Positions 45,472 to 54,623 of a DNA stretch of 64,000 nucleotides are shown here, piece by piece. The notes under the pieces are model-generated. The model was not told the DNA's origin. It was given only the letters and a program-made list of their open reading frames with translations, and made no database searches. The DNA is from Rhizobium sp. CIAT894 (lineage in GTDB: Bacteria > Pseudomonadota > Alphaproteobacteria > Rhizobiales > Rhizobiaceae), in NCBI RefSeq assembly GCF_000172795.2, contig NZ_CP020947.1, positions 3,624,501-3,688,500 on the forward strand. The letters are read 5' to 3'. The first letter of the stretch is position 1, and the number at the start of each line of letters is the position of its first letter. The position numbers and the translations under genes are program-made.

Positions 45472-46575
45472 CTACTTGCCCTCGCTCGTTTCTGCCTGGC
45501 TGGCGCGGTCGCGCAAACGCTCGCCCCGCTCGCCTGCGCGCTCCTGCACGCCGATACGTTCGGCAAGCCTGTCGAGCGTCCGGCGCATGGCCTTCGCCTC
45601 GTCCTGCTGCGCCTCGATCCAGTCGCGCAGCATCTGCTGCTCGTTGCGCATGTTTTTGACCAGACCTTGAATGCCTTCGGCAAGGCTCGCCATCGCGGCG
45701 ACGGAGCGTTGGGTGCCGCTGCCGCCCTCTTCCGAAACCTTGCGCAGATAATCGGAGAGCGCACGCATGTCGTCGGAGGAAGCGCCGGCAACGGCGTCGA
45801 GGGCAGGCGCAAGGTCGGAGCCGACATCTGTGACCGAGGAGAGCCAGTTTTCCAGCTCCATGTAGAAACGGTTCTGCGCGCGCCCGGCCTGCAGGTCGAG
45901 GAAGCCGAGAATGAGCGAACCGGAAAGGCCGAGCAGCGAGGAAGAGAACGCCTGGCCCATGCCCGAAAGCGGCGTGGAAAGCCCTTCCTTCAGCGCCGAG
46001 AGCACGTCCCCCGTGCCGTTCGAGCCGGCATCGAGCGACTGGATGACGATGCTGATCGAACCGATCGTGCCGATGAGACCCCAGAAAGTGCCGAGCAGGC
46101 CGAGGAAGACCAGCAGGCCGATCAGGTAGCGCGAAACGTCGCGCGATTCGTCGAGACGGGTGGCGATCGAATCGAGGATCGAGCGCAGCGCCGTCGTCGA
46201 CAGCGCCAGGGAGGTCTTGCGGCTGCCGATCAGCGCCCGCATCGGCGCCAGCAGCCGCGGATTACGATTGACCTTGTCGGCGCTGCCGGCGGCGCGGAAG
46301 GAGTTGAACCAGCGCACTTCGGGGCGAAGCGCCAGTACATGATTGAAAACAAGAATGATTCCGACCGCGAGGACGCCGACGATCAGGCCGTTGAGGCCTG
46401 GATTGTGCATGAAGGCGGTCTGCGTTTGCCGGAAGAGGATGGCGGCGATAAAGCCGACGATAACGAGGAACAGCAGCATCGTCCAGAGGAAGGGCATGGG
46501 GCTCGAGAGCCTGTAGGCATAACCGCCGGGCGTCTTTTCGGTGGAGCCGATCTCCGCCACATTCACATTTTCCAT
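45472..46575 (-). CDS. MotA/TolQ/ExbB-family proton channel protein
   Basis: Encodes 367 residues. Four hydrophobic helices are seen: FLWTMLLFLVIVGFIAAIL, GLIVGVLAVGIILVFNHVLA, LIGLLVFLGLLGTFWGLIGTI (the MotA/ExbB proton-path helix) and FSSSLLGLSGSLILGFLDL. A cytoplasmic tail follows (MRNEQQMLRDWIEAQQDEAK). It forms the stator ring with the MotB/OmpA-like protein encoded downstream. The ATG at 46575 is preferred over an in-frame GTG at 46599, which lacks a ribosome site. No TolR/ExbD, TolA or TonB genes are nearby. Confidence 0.88.
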   Translation of the reverse strand: MENVNVAEIGSTEKTPGGYAYRLSSPMPFLWTMLLFLVIVGFIAAILFRQTQTAFMHNPGLNGLIVGVLAVGIILVFNHVLALRPEVRWFNSFRAAGSADKVNRNPRLLAPMRALIGSRKTSLALSTTALRSILDSIATRLDESRDVSRYLIGLLVFLGLLGTFWGLIGTIGSISIVIQSLDAGSNGTGDVLSALKEGLSTPLSGMGQAFSSSLLGLSGSLILGFLDLQAGRAQNRFYMELENWLSSVTDVGSDLAPALDAVAGASSDDMRALSDYLRKVSEEGGSGTQRSVAAMASLAEGIQGLVKNMRNEQQMLRDWIEAQQDEAKAMRRTLDRLAERIGVQERAGERGERLRDRASQAETSEGK

Positions 46576-46687
46576 AGGTTCAGCTGCCTCCGAACTCACT
46601 GCTGGCGGAGACTAGATCAACATTGTGCCGAATTGAAGTATGCCGGGGCGAAAACCGTGACTTTACAACAGCCGGTTTTTCACCCGC

Positions 46688-47488
46688 TCACTTGGCCGGG
46701 ATCGGTCGCTTGATAACTTCGACCAGGGCCTTGTGGATGGCTTCGTTGCCGGCGACGATCGCGCCGCTCTCCAGAATGGCCGTGCCGCCGTCCCAGTCGG
46801 TGGCGAAACCGCCGGCTTCGCGGATGAGCAGGATACCGGCCGCCATGTCCCAGGGCGCAAGCTCGGCCTCCCAGAAACCATCGAAGCGCCCGGCCGCGAC
46901 ATAGGCAAGGTCGAGCGTCGGCGAGCCCAGGCGGCGGATGCCCGCCACTTCGCCCATCACATGCCGAAGCTCGACCAGGAACTTGCCGTGATTGCGCTTG
47001 CCGAGCGCCGGCACACCGCAGCCGATGACGCAATCCGACAGCACGCGGCGCGCGGCGACGCGCAGGCGCCGGTCGTTGAGGAAGGCGCCGCCGCCGCGCT
47101 CGGCGGTATAGAGTTCGTCGGTCGCCGGGTTGAAGACGACGGCGGCCACTATCTCGCCGTTGCGTTCGAGCGCGATCGAGACGGCGAAGGCCGGGATGCC
47201 GTGCAGGAAGTTCGTCGTGCCGTCGAGCGGGTCGACGATCCAGCGATGTGCTCCGTCCGTTCCCTTGATCTCTTCGCTCTCCTCGCCGAGGAATCCATAG
47301 GTCGGACGGGCCTTTAGCAACTCTTCTCTGACGATCTTCTCGGCCTTGCGGTCGGCGCTGGAAACGAAGTCGCCGGGCCCCTTCACCGAAACCTGCAGGT
47401 TCTGCACTTCGCCGAAATCACGTCCCAGCGATTTTCCTGCCTTGAGGGCAGCCTGAACCATGACATTGAGAAGAGCTGAACGGGCCAT
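46688..47488 (-). CDS. suhB: Inositol monophosphatase family protein (SuhB)
   Basis: Encodes 266 residues. Metal and phosphate site motifs are FLGEESEEIKG near residue 65, WIVDPLDGTTNFLHGIPAF near residue 85 and WDMAAGILLIREAGG near residue 210. The family acts on inositol phosphates and, in E. coli, also helps rRNA transcription antitermination. The ATG at 47488 (MARSALLNVMV) is the family start; the frame extends upstream without support. A 200-base gap lies between it and cheB. Confidence 0.93.
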   Translation of the reverse strand: MARSALLNVMVQAALKAGKSLGRDFGEVQNLQVSVKGPGDFVSSADRKAEKIVREELLKARPTYGFLGEESEEIKGTDGAHRWIVDPLDGTTNFLHGIPAFAVSIALERNGEIVAAVVFNPATDELYTAERGGGAFLNDRRLRVAARRVLSDCVIGCGVPALGKRNHGKFLVELRHVMGEVAGIRRLGSPTLDLAYVAAGRFDGFWEAELAPWDMAAGILLIREAGGFATDWDGGTAILESGAIVAGNEAIHKALVEVIKRPIPAK

Positions 47489-47688
47489 CGGCGCATTTTC
47501 CTTGGGACTGATACGAGGTGCGCGCTGCCAGGGGCGGGAAGTGTCCCTGAACATGCATGACAGACAGCGCTGCAAAGATTGGCGGCCTCAAGACCACAAA
47601 ATCGGGGAAATTTCAAGGGGACGCATGCATGGCTGCCCTGCGGCACCGGAAACCGGCATTTATTCCGGTCGGATCATCAGAAACTGTC

Positions 47689-48786
47689 TCAGAACTTCTG
47701 CTGCGTCAGCATCACTTCACGGGCCATCTGGTCGAGCGGCAGGATGCGGTCGACGCCGCCCTTGGCAATCGCCTCTTTCGGCATGCCGAACACGATTGAA
47801 CTCGCCTCGTCCTGCGCCACCGTGTAGGCGCCGGCCTGATGCATTTCCAGCATGCCGCGCGCGCCGTCGTCGCCCATGCCGGTCATGATGATCCCCATGG
47901 CGTTCGAGCCGGCCGAGCGCGCTGCCGAACGGAAGAGCACGTCGACGGAGGGCCGGTGACGCGACACCAGCGGCCCGGCCTTCACGCTCACATAGTAACG
48001 TGCGCCCTGGCGCTCGAGAAGCATGTGCTTGTCGCCGGGCGCAATCAGCACGTGCCCGCGCAGCACCGGGTCGCCGTCGACGGCCTCTTTCACCTCGACC
48101 TCGCAGAGCCCGTTCAGCCGCTTGGCGAAGGCGTCGGTGAATCTTTCCGGCATATGCTGGACGATCACCATGCCGGGCGCATTGGCCGGCAATTCCTCCA
48201 GAAATTCGCGCAGTGCCTCCGTGCCGCCGGTGGAGGCGCCGACGCAGACGACCATCTCGGTCGTCTTCGCCATGGCCCGTCCCGTCGGCGGCGGCAGCAT
48301 GACATCCGCCGTCAGCTTCTTGGCCGGCCCGTCGGCCGAGGCCGAGCGGATGGTTCCGGCGGCGCGGCGGACGGTGGGAAGCCGTGCATGCGAGGCACTC
48401 TTGACGATTTCGCGAATGCGCATCGCATCATCGGAAAGACTGTCGGCGGCCCCGATCTTCGATTTCAGAATGACGTCGACGGCGCCCGCCTCCAGCGCCT
48501 GGATCAGCGTTTGCGAACCTGCTTCCGTCAGCGACGAGCACATCACCACGGGTATCGGCCGCTGCGCCATCAGCTTGCGCAGGAAAGTGATGCCGTCCAT
48601 GCGCGGCATCTCAACGTCGAGCGTGATGACATCGGGGGTCTCCTCCAGCAGCTTGCGCGCTGCCGCGAAGGGATCGGAAGCCACCGCCATGATCTCGATA
48701 TCGGGATCCTGCTCCAGCACATGCGTCAGCGTCTGACGGATGCTGGCGGAATCGTCGATAATGAGAACGCGGATTTTCTTGGCCAT
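47689..48786 (-). CDS. cheB: Chemotaxis response regulator methylesterase CheB
   Basis: Encodes 365 residues. The receiver domain has the acidic pair [10 protein letters not shown] (D11/D12) and phospho-acceptor Asp57 in [12 protein letters not shown] linker is followed by the methylesterase with the active-site serine in [16 protein letters not shown], the His in [12 protein letters not shown] and the Asp region [12 protein letters not shown]. It removes receptor methyl groups and thereby resets sensitivity. It is last in the che cluster, separated from cheR by a dispersed repeat of 150 bases. Confidence 0.96.
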   Translation of the reverse strand: MAKKIRVLIIDDSASIRQTLTHVLEQDPDIEIMAVASDPFAAARKLLEETPDVITLDVEMPRMDGITFLRKLMAQRPIPVVMCSSLTEAGSQTLIQALEAGAVDVILKSKIGAADSLSDDAMRIREIVKSASHARLPTVRRAAGTIRSASADGPAKKLTADVMLPPPTGRAMAKTTEMVVCVGASTGGTEALREFLEELPANAPGMVIVQHMPERFTDAFAKRLNGLCEVEVKEAVDGDPVLRGHVLIAPGDKHMLLERQGARYYVSVKAGPLVSRHRPSVDVLFRSAARSAGSNAMGIIMTGMGDDGARGMLEMHQAGAYTVAQDEASSIVFGMPKEAIAKGGVDRILPLDQMAREVMLTQQKF

Positions 48787-48795
48787 GAATGCTCC

Positions 48796-48950
48796 TAGAG
48801 CAATTCCAGGAAAAGTGCGAAGCGGTTTTCCATCCGGAATTGCGTAAAAACAAAAAGCGAGAGCGGTTCTGCGCTTCCATCAAAAGCTGAACCGCTGCGC
48901 AGAATTCCAGGAAAAGTGGGAAGCGGCTTTCCCAGGATTGCCCGGAAAAA
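48796..48950. repeat. Dispersed palindromic repeat between cheR and cheB
   Basis: The first unit TAGAGCAATTCC ... GGAATTGCGT (48796-48845) carries an inner AGCGGTTTTCC. A second, degenerate unit GAATTCCAGGAAAAGTGGGA and on (48902-48945) follows. It is related to the element at 37410. Confidence 0.7.
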
Positions 48951-48960
48951 TCGACATGTA

Positions 48961-49815
48961 CTAGATACGCTGAAAGACCGTATTGGAGACCTGCTTCAAC
49001 GGCAGATCGAAGCCGGTGATCGATTCGGAATGACCGATGAACATGTAGCCTCCCTTCGCCAGGCAATCGCAAAGGCGGTTGAGCACGCCTGCCTGGGTCT
49101 GCTTGTCAAAGTAGATTAGCACGTTGCGGCAGAAGATGACGTGCATCGGCTCCCCGATCGAATATTTCTCGTCCATCAGGTTCATGCGGGCAAAGCCAAT
49201 CTTGCTGCGCAGTTTCGGCGTGATGCGCACCTCCCGCCGATCCGGCTGCTTGGCCGTCAGCACATATTTGCGCTGCAGATCACGCGGCACCGGCGCGATG
49301 AGATCTTCCGGATAGATGCCCCGGCGCGCCGTCTGCAGCACGTCGGTGGAAAGATCGGTCGCCAGCACGCTGTAGGAGACGTCGTTGCGGCCCTCGGTGA
49401 ATTCCGCCAGCACCATCGCCATCGTATAGGGTTCCGCCCCCGTCGAGCAGGCCGAACTCCAGGTGCGGATGGTGCGAACGCCGCTGCTGGCGATCGCCGG
49501 CAGCGCCGCGCTCTGCAGGTAGTCGAAATGCTTGGCTTCGCGGAAGAAGTCGGTTTTGTTCGTCGTCACCACGTCGATCAGGTAGATTGTTTCCTGGGCG
49601 AGGCCGTCGTGGTTGAACAGGAAGTCGCAATAATCGTCGAAGGTCGAATGGTTGGTTGCGCGAAGGCGGCGTCTCAGCCGCCCTTCGAGCATCGTCAGCT
49701 TGGTCGGCGGCATCTTGATGCCGCTATAATCATAGATGAACCGGGCAAGCTTTTCGAAATTGCGCTTGCTGATCCGGTCGCCCGGCAATTGGGTTTCCAC
49801 CGCTGCCATACTCAT
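48961..49815 (-). CDS. cheR: Chemotaxis protein methyltransferase CheR
   Basis: Encodes 284 residues. The N-terminal helical domain includes FIYDYSGIKMPPTKLTMLEG, and the SAM-binding core is RTWSSACSTGAEPYTMAMVL near residue 125, followed by VIFCRNVLIYFDKQTQ near residue 220. It methylates receptor glutamates using SAM. The chosen ATG (MSMAAVETQ) lies within the frame, with GGAG 11 bases upstream. It starts 29 bases after cheW. Confidence 0.95.
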   Translation of the reverse strand: MSMAAVETQLPGDRISKRNFEKLARFIYDYSGIKMPPTKLTMLEGRLRRRLRATNHSTFDDYCDFLFNHDGLAQETIYLIDVVTTNKTDFFREAKHFDYLQSAALPAIASSGVRTIRTWSSACSTGAEPYTMAMVLAEFTEGRNDVSYSVLATDLSTDVLQTARRGIYPEDLIAPVPRDLQRKYVLTAKQPDRREVRITPKLRSKIGFARMNLMDEKYSIGEPMHVIFCRNVLIYFDKQTQAGVLNRLCDCLAKGGYMFIGHSESITGFDLPLKQVSNTVFQRI

Positions 49816-49844
49816 AGAACGCAGTACTCCGGGGTGACGCGCGG

Positions 49845-50321
49845 TCAAGCGGCCGATTGCAGTGCCGAGGTGTCCTCGCGCGACAAGAGCCGCGCGAGAT
49901 CGATGATGACGACAAAACCGTTTTCACGACGAACGACGCCGGCAATATAGTCCGAGCGCCAGCGCACGCCGATGTCGGGTGCCGTCTCGATCTGGTCACG
50001 CCGGAACGGCGTGACCTCGAAGACGCGGTCGGCGACGAGGCCGAGGGTGAGCAGCCGATTTTCCAGCGGCACGTCGAGGACGAGCACCCGCGTATGCGGC
50101 GTCGGCTCGGTCTTCGTCATGCCGAGCTTCAATCGAAGATCGATCGTCGGCACGCCCTGCCCGCGCACGTCGCGCAGGCCGAGCAGATAGTCGGGACCGT
50201 TCGGAATCTTGAAAGCTTCCGCATAGTCGAGGATTTCCCGCACGACCTCGACCGGCACGGCAAAAATCTCCTCGCCGAGGCTGAAGGTCACGAATTGCGC
50301 TTCCAGAGGTGTTGGAGCCAT
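49845..50321 (-). CDS. cheW: Chemotaxis coupling protein CheW (second copy)
   Basis: Encodes 158 residues of the CheW beta-barrel: QFVTFSLGEEIFAVPVEVVR at the start, ILGLRDVRGQGVPTIDLRL-like middle (LLGLRDVRGQG) and DRVFEVTPFRRDQIE, with RRENGFVVIIDLARLL near the end. It links receptors to CheA. The start is 2 bases after the upstream receptor gene, showing coupled translation with that receptor. Confidence 0.94.
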   Translation of the reverse strand: MAPTPLEAQFVTFSLGEEIFAVPVEVVREILDYAEAFKIPNGPDYLLGLRDVRGQGVPTIDLRLKLGMTKTEPTPHTRVLVLDVPLENRLLTLGLVADRVFEVTPFRRDQIETAPDIGVRWRSDYIAGVVRRENGFVVIIDLARLLSREDTSALQSAA

Positions 50322-50323
50322 GT

Positions 50324-52132
50324 TCAGGCGCTTTCCTTGAATTCGGCGTCCCCATCATCGGGACCACCCATGGAGAGATCGAGAGCGAAACCCTTTGCCC
50401 GCGCCTGCTGGCCGGCGACGCTGTTGGCCGCCGGTTTCCTGACACCGAGCTTGCGGCCGGCGAGGGGAGCCGAACTGCGGACAGTCACCTTTGCAGCCGG
50501 CGCGCGGGACTGGTGGTCACCAGCCGTATCTATCTTGAAGAAGGCGATCGAAGTCTGCAACTCTTCGGCCTGGGCGGCGAGTTCCTCGGAGGTTGCCGAC
50601 ATCTGCTCGGAAGCGCCGGCATTCTGCTGCGTCACCCGGTCGAGCTGCTGGATCGCTTCGTTGATCTGCGAGGCGCCGATATCCTGTTCGCGGCAGGCAG
50701 CGCTGATCTCGGAGACCAGCTCGGCCGTCTTGCGGATGTCGGGCACCAGCCGGCCGAGCATGTCGCCGGCGTCCTGGGCGGCCTTGACCGTATCACCCGA
50801 CATCGAGCTGATTTCGGCGGCGGCCGACTGGCTGCGTTCGGCAAGCTTGCGGACTTCCGAAGCGACCACCGCAAAACCCTTGCCGTGTTCGCCGGCACGC
50901 GCCGCTTCGACGGCGGCGTTGAGCGCCAAGAGATCGGTCTGACGGGCAATTTCCTGGACGATGCTGATCTTTTCGGCAATGGTCCGCATCGCCTGCACGG
51001 CGCGCGACACCGCTTCGCCGCTCATCTCGGCATCCTTGGCCGACTGCCGGGCGATCTTTTCCGTCTGGGCGGCGTTGTCGGCGTTCTGCTTGATATTGGC
51101 GGCCATCTGCTCCATCGAAGCGGAAGCCTCTTCGGCGGAAGCCGCCTGTTCGCTGGCGCCCTGCGACACCTGCTCGGAGCTTGAGGACAGTTCCTGACTG
51201 CCGGCCGAAACATTTTCTGCGGCAGCAGCCGCATCGGCGACGACGCCACGCAGGCGCTCGACCATCTGCTCGAGCGCAATGCCGAGTGTATCCTTCTCCG
51301 AAAGCGGCTTCGGAGCCACCGTCAGATCGCCCTCGGCGATCTGCGCGGCAATGTTGGCGGTGATGCGAAGGTTCTCCGTCATGGTGTTGATCATGTCGAC
51401 CAGATCCTTGATCTCGTCATTGCTCTTGATCTCGACCTTCTGATTCAGGTCGCCGATCGCGACAGCGCTGGCGACATTCATGATCTTGCGCAGGCCGCTG
51501 TTGACGCCGAGCGCGATCCACAGCGCAGCCGCAAAAGCGATGACGGAAGCGCCGATCGCCATGCCGATCAACATGTTCTTGGTCGAACTATACAGAACAT
51601 CGGTGTCGCTATCGGCCTGCGCCATCGACTTCTGTTGAAGCGCGACGAGTCTTCCAAAAACGTCCTCCATTTCCACGACAAGGGCGCGAACCTCCCCCGA
51701 GGAAAGCGCCACGGCGCCTGCTCTGTCACCGCTCTCCTGTATGGAGGCGACTTTGTTGGAGCCTTCGTCGAAGCGTTTTGCAAGCTCGACCAGCCTATCC
51801 CAGCTGGGCTTTCCCTCGGCGGTTGCGAGCTGCAGGCCGCTCGTTACGAGGGTAAGCATTTCATCCACGCTTTTCGCCGAATTCTGATAGTCCTTCCTGG
51901 CGATTTCGGGATCCGCTTCCAGAAGGGCGTTCTTCTGCCAGCGGACGGCATCGAGCTCGGCAGTTTGCGCTTCCAGAGCCAATTCCAGCCTCTTTGCAGG
52001 GCCAGCGATAACGTCGCTGACAGCGTCGTTCAGCGAACTGAGGCTGATGATTCCATAAACCGCGCTGCCCACCAGCAATAATATGACAAAGCCGAAGGCG
52101 GCTGCGAGTTTAAGTTTGATTGTAATACGCAT
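50324..52132 (-). CDS. Methyl-accepting chemotaxis protein, cluster copy 1
   Basis: Encodes 602 residues from ATG 52132. Membrane helix 1 ([18 protein letters not shown]) is near residues 9-28, followed by a ~165-residue periplasmic four-helix-type sensor. Helix 2 ([19 protein letters not shown]) is near residue 190, then HAMP and the signalling coiled coil with tip [20 protein letters not shown] near residue 400. The C-terminal ~60 residues form a flexible linker ending FKESA. The signalling half is almost identical to that of the next receptor gene, while the sensor differs. A longer frame upstream to 52366 is not used. Confidence 0.95.
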   Translation of the reverse strand: MRITIKLKLAAAFGFVILLLVGSAVYGIISLSSLNDAVSDVIAGPAKRLELALEAQTAELDAVRWQKNALLEADPEIARKDYQNSAKSVDEMLTLVTSGLQLATAEGKPSWDRLVELAKRFDEGSNKVASIQESGDRAGAVALSSGEVRALVVEMEDVFGRLVALQQKSMAQADSDTDVLYSSTKNMLIGMAIGASVIAFAAALWIALGVNSGLRKIMNVASAVAIGDLNQKVEIKSNDEIKDLVDMINTMTENLRITANIAAQIAEGDLTVAPKPLSEKDTLGIALEQMVERLRGVVADAAAAAENVSAGSQELSSSSEQVSQGASEQAASAEEASASMEQMAANIKQNADNAAQTEKIARQSAKDAEMSGEAVSRAVQAMRTIAEKISIVQEIARQTDLLALNAAVEAARAGEHGKGFAVVASEVRKLAERSQSAAAEISSMSGDTVKAAQDAGDMLGRLVPDIRKTAELVSEISAACREQDIGASQINEAIQQLDRVTQQNAGASEQMSATSEELAAQAEELQTSIAFFKIDTAGDHQSRAPAAKVTVRSSAPLAGRKLGVRKPAANSVAGQQARAKGFALDLSMGGPDDGDAEFKESA

Positions 52133-52381
52133 CTCAATATCCTCTCTGAGAGCGAAGCAATAAATATGGTCCAGGCGGCGCAGCATCATGCGGCAAATAA
52201 ATTCCGGTAGGCGAAAACATGCCGCGGAAGGAAGTAAATATACTTCAGTGCCGGCTCCCCCGAGCCGGAAGTCTATGTCGCGGGCCAGGCTGGCCGGCCC
52301 GCGACGGTTGCAAACGGGATCGGAGAAAGACGTCCCGTCCCCATGAGGGAGAAAGCGGTCGAGCACCTCAGCCGCGGAGCA

Positions 52382-54079
52382 TTATGCGCTCTCCCTGAAA
52401 TCGTCGTCACCAGCGTCAGGGCCGCCCATCGACATGTCGAGAGCAAAGCCCTTGAGACGCTGCTGCTGAGCCGAAACCGTCTGGCCGCGGCCCTGCGGCG
52501 CCGGTTTGCGGGCAACGGCCGGGGCCCTGAGCCCCTTAGCCGCAGTTTTTGGCTGCACCATGTGAGCGACGGGCCGCGTGCTGCCTGCCGTATCGACCTT
52601 GAAGAAGGCAATCGAGGCCTGCAGCTCTTCGGCCTGGGCGGCGAGTTCCTCGGAGGTTGCCGACATCTGTTCGGAGGCGCCGGCATTCTGCTGCGTCACC
52701 TTGTCGAGCTGCTGGATCGCTTCGTTGATCTGCGAGGCGCCGATATCCTGTTCGCGGCAGGCAGCGCTGATTTCGGAGACCAGCTCGGCCGTCTTGCGGA
52801 TGTCGGGCACCAGCCGGCCGAGCATGTCGCCGGCGTCCTGGGCGGCCTTGACCGTATCACCCGACATCGAGCTGATTTCGGCGGCGGCCGACTGGCTGCG
52901 TTCAGCAAGCTTGCGCACTTCCGAAGCGACCACCGCAAAGCCCTTGCCGTGTTCGCCGGCACGCGCCGCTTCGACAGCCGCATTCAGCGCCAGCAGGTCC
53001 GTCTGGCGGGCGATTTCCTGGACGATACCGATCTTCTGGGCGATCGTGCGCATGGCATCGACAGCACGCGTCACAGCCTCGCCGCTGATTTCGGCATCCT
53101 TGGCCGACTGCCGGGCGATCTTCTCCGTCTGGGCGGCATTGTCGGCATTCTGCTTGATGTTGGCGGCCATCTGCTCCATCGAAGCGGAAGCCTCTTCAGC
53201 GGAGGCTGCCTGTTCGGTCGCGCCCTGGGATACCTGTTCCGAACTTGCAGAAAGCTGCTGGCTGCCGGAAGAGACATTGTCGGCGGCCGACAAGGCGTCG
53301 GCAACAACACCGCGCAGGCGTTCGATCATGGTGTTGACGTTGCCCAGAAGCTCGCCGATTTCGTCGTGGCTGGTGATCTCGGCCATCTTCGTCAGATCGC
53401 CTTCGGAGACTTCGCGAACCACGGTGTTGGCGCGGCCAAGCCCCTTGCTGATCGTGTTAGCGATCCAGAAAGCGGTGAGAGCAGCGATCAGCAGGGCGGC
53501 GGCGGCGACCGCAACCATCGTCGTGCGCGTCGTCTCGTACTGGTTCTGGGCGCCATCGTCGGCAGCCTTCATGCGCTGCTTTTCAAGCGCCAGGATTTCG
53601 CTGAGCGTCGCGTCGATGTCGTTGGCAGCCGCCCGCGCGGTCGTGACGGAAATGGTGTTTGCGCCTTCGGCATTACCGGCCTTCACGAAATCGCGGATCT
53701 GATCGTCGGCAGCATCGAAGGTCTTGGAAAGTTCGGCAATGCGCGCCCAGCGCGACTTGCCTTCTTCCGTTGCCAGCGCCAGCACCTGGCTGAACGCACT
53801 GGCGAAGTCCTTGCGCGCCTGGTCGCCCTTCGTGATCGCGCGGGTCGTTTCGTCTGCGCTGCGCGCCGTAAGCAGGTTCTTCTGCTGGCGGATCGCCTCA
53901 AGCTGGGCAATATTGATCTGCTGCGCGAGATCGAGGCGGGCCGCCGGGCCGGCGAGAAGCCTGTCGATGGTGTCGTTCAGCGATCCAAGGCTGAAAACAC
54001 CGTAAGCGGCAGTGCCCACGAGCATCAGAATGATGAAGGTGAACGCGGTCACCAGTTTCGTCTTGATTGTCAGTCGCAT
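52382..54079 (-). CDS. Methyl-accepting chemotaxis protein, cluster copy 2
   Basis: Encodes 565 residues from ATG 54079, with GGGGG 7 bases upstream. It has the same layout as its neighbour: membrane helix 1 ([18 protein letters not shown]), a sensor of about 165 residues with different sequence, helix 2 ([17 protein letters not shown]), HAMP, and the signalling tip [20 protein letters not shown] near residue 370. The C terminus ends FRESA, resembling the FKESA of copy 1. A 249-base gap separates the two receptor genes. The ligand is unknown. Confidence 0.95.
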   Translation of the reverse strand: MRLTIKTKLVTAFTFIILMLVGTAAYGVFSLGSLNDTIDRLLAGPAARLDLAQQINIAQLEAIRQQKNLLTARSADETTRAITKGDQARKDFASAFSQVLALATEEGKSRWARIAELSKTFDAADDQIRDFVKAGNAEGANTISVTTARAAANDIDATLSEILALEKQRMKAADDGAQNQYETTRTTMVAVAAAALLIAALTAFWIANTISKGLGRANTVVREVSEGDLTKMAEITSHDEIGELLGNVNTMIERLRGVVADALSAADNVSSGSQQLSASSEQVSQGATEQAASAEEASASMEQMAANIKQNADNAAQTEKIARQSAKDAEISGEAVTRAVDAMRTIAQKIGIVQEIARQTDLLALNAAVEAARAGEHGKGFAVVASEVRKLAERSQSAAAEISSMSGDTVKAAQDAGDMLGRLVPDIRKTAELVSEISAACREQDIGASQINEAIQQLDKVTQQNAGASEQMSATSEELAAQAEELQASIAFFKVDTAGSTRPVAHMVQPKTAAKGLRAPAVARKPAPQGRGQTVSAQQQRLKGFALDMSMGGPDAGDDDFRESA

Positions 54080-54110
54080 CGTCAAACCCCCATTTTGAAT
54101 TCGTCCAGCG

Positions 54111-54623
54111 TCAGGTCACGGCTCCCGCCGCTTTGTGCCTGGATGAAAAAATTGCGTGCAGATTGGGGAGAATGATGAACTCTCCGCCCCTCTTCACCAG
54201 GCAGTTGATGTAGTCGGCGCGCCAGCGCATGCCGACGCTCGGCGGTGCCTCGCTCGCGGATTTTGCCAGCGTCGTTACCTCGTTCACCTTGTCGGTTCTG
54301 AGCCCGACGAGCGTCCGCTCGCCCTGTAGATCGATCTCGATGACGATGAAGCGGCTGTCGATCGTGGCCTCCGCCGCCTCCATCCCGAAGGCAAGACGCA
54401 GGTCGGCCAGCGGAATGACCTTGCCGCGGAAGTTGATGACGCTGGCGACGAAAGGCTGGCTTCCCGGCACCGCGGTCTCCGGAAGCAGGTCCAGGATTTC
54501 CTGGACGATGACCGCTTCCAGCGCGAAAGTCTCGCCGTTGAGATCGAAGGTCAGCACCTCGACTTCCTCGGCATGGCTCCAATGGTTGTCGAATCGTTCG
54601 ACTGTTGCTGCTTTTGCACTCAT
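54111..54623 (-). CDS. cheW: Chemotaxis coupling protein CheW (first copy)
   Basis: Encodes 170 residues of CheW type: [20 protein letters not shown] near the start, [20 protein letters not shown] in the middle and [12 protein letters not shown] near residue 105. It has a short N-terminal extension ([14 protein letters not shown]) before the barrel. It overlaps the cheA stop by 4 bases, so CheA and this CheW are made together. The two CheW proteins of the cluster are clearly different, suggesting different receptor or CheA contacts. Confidence 0.94.
   Translation of the reverse strand: MSAKAATVERFDNHWSHAEEVEVLTFDLNGETFALEAVIVQEILDLLPETAVPGSQPFVASVINFRGKVIPLADLRLAFGMEAAEATIDSRFIVIEIDLQGERTLVGLRTDKVNEVTTLAKSASEAPPSVGMRWRADYINCLVKRGGEFIILPNLHAIFSSRHKAAGAVT

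Noticed and set aside
44437..46575. Zorya-type phage defence (ZorA/ZorB are MotA/MotB-like)
   Set aside because: No ZorC, ZorD or ZorE gene is adjacent; neighbours are suhB and a sigma factor.
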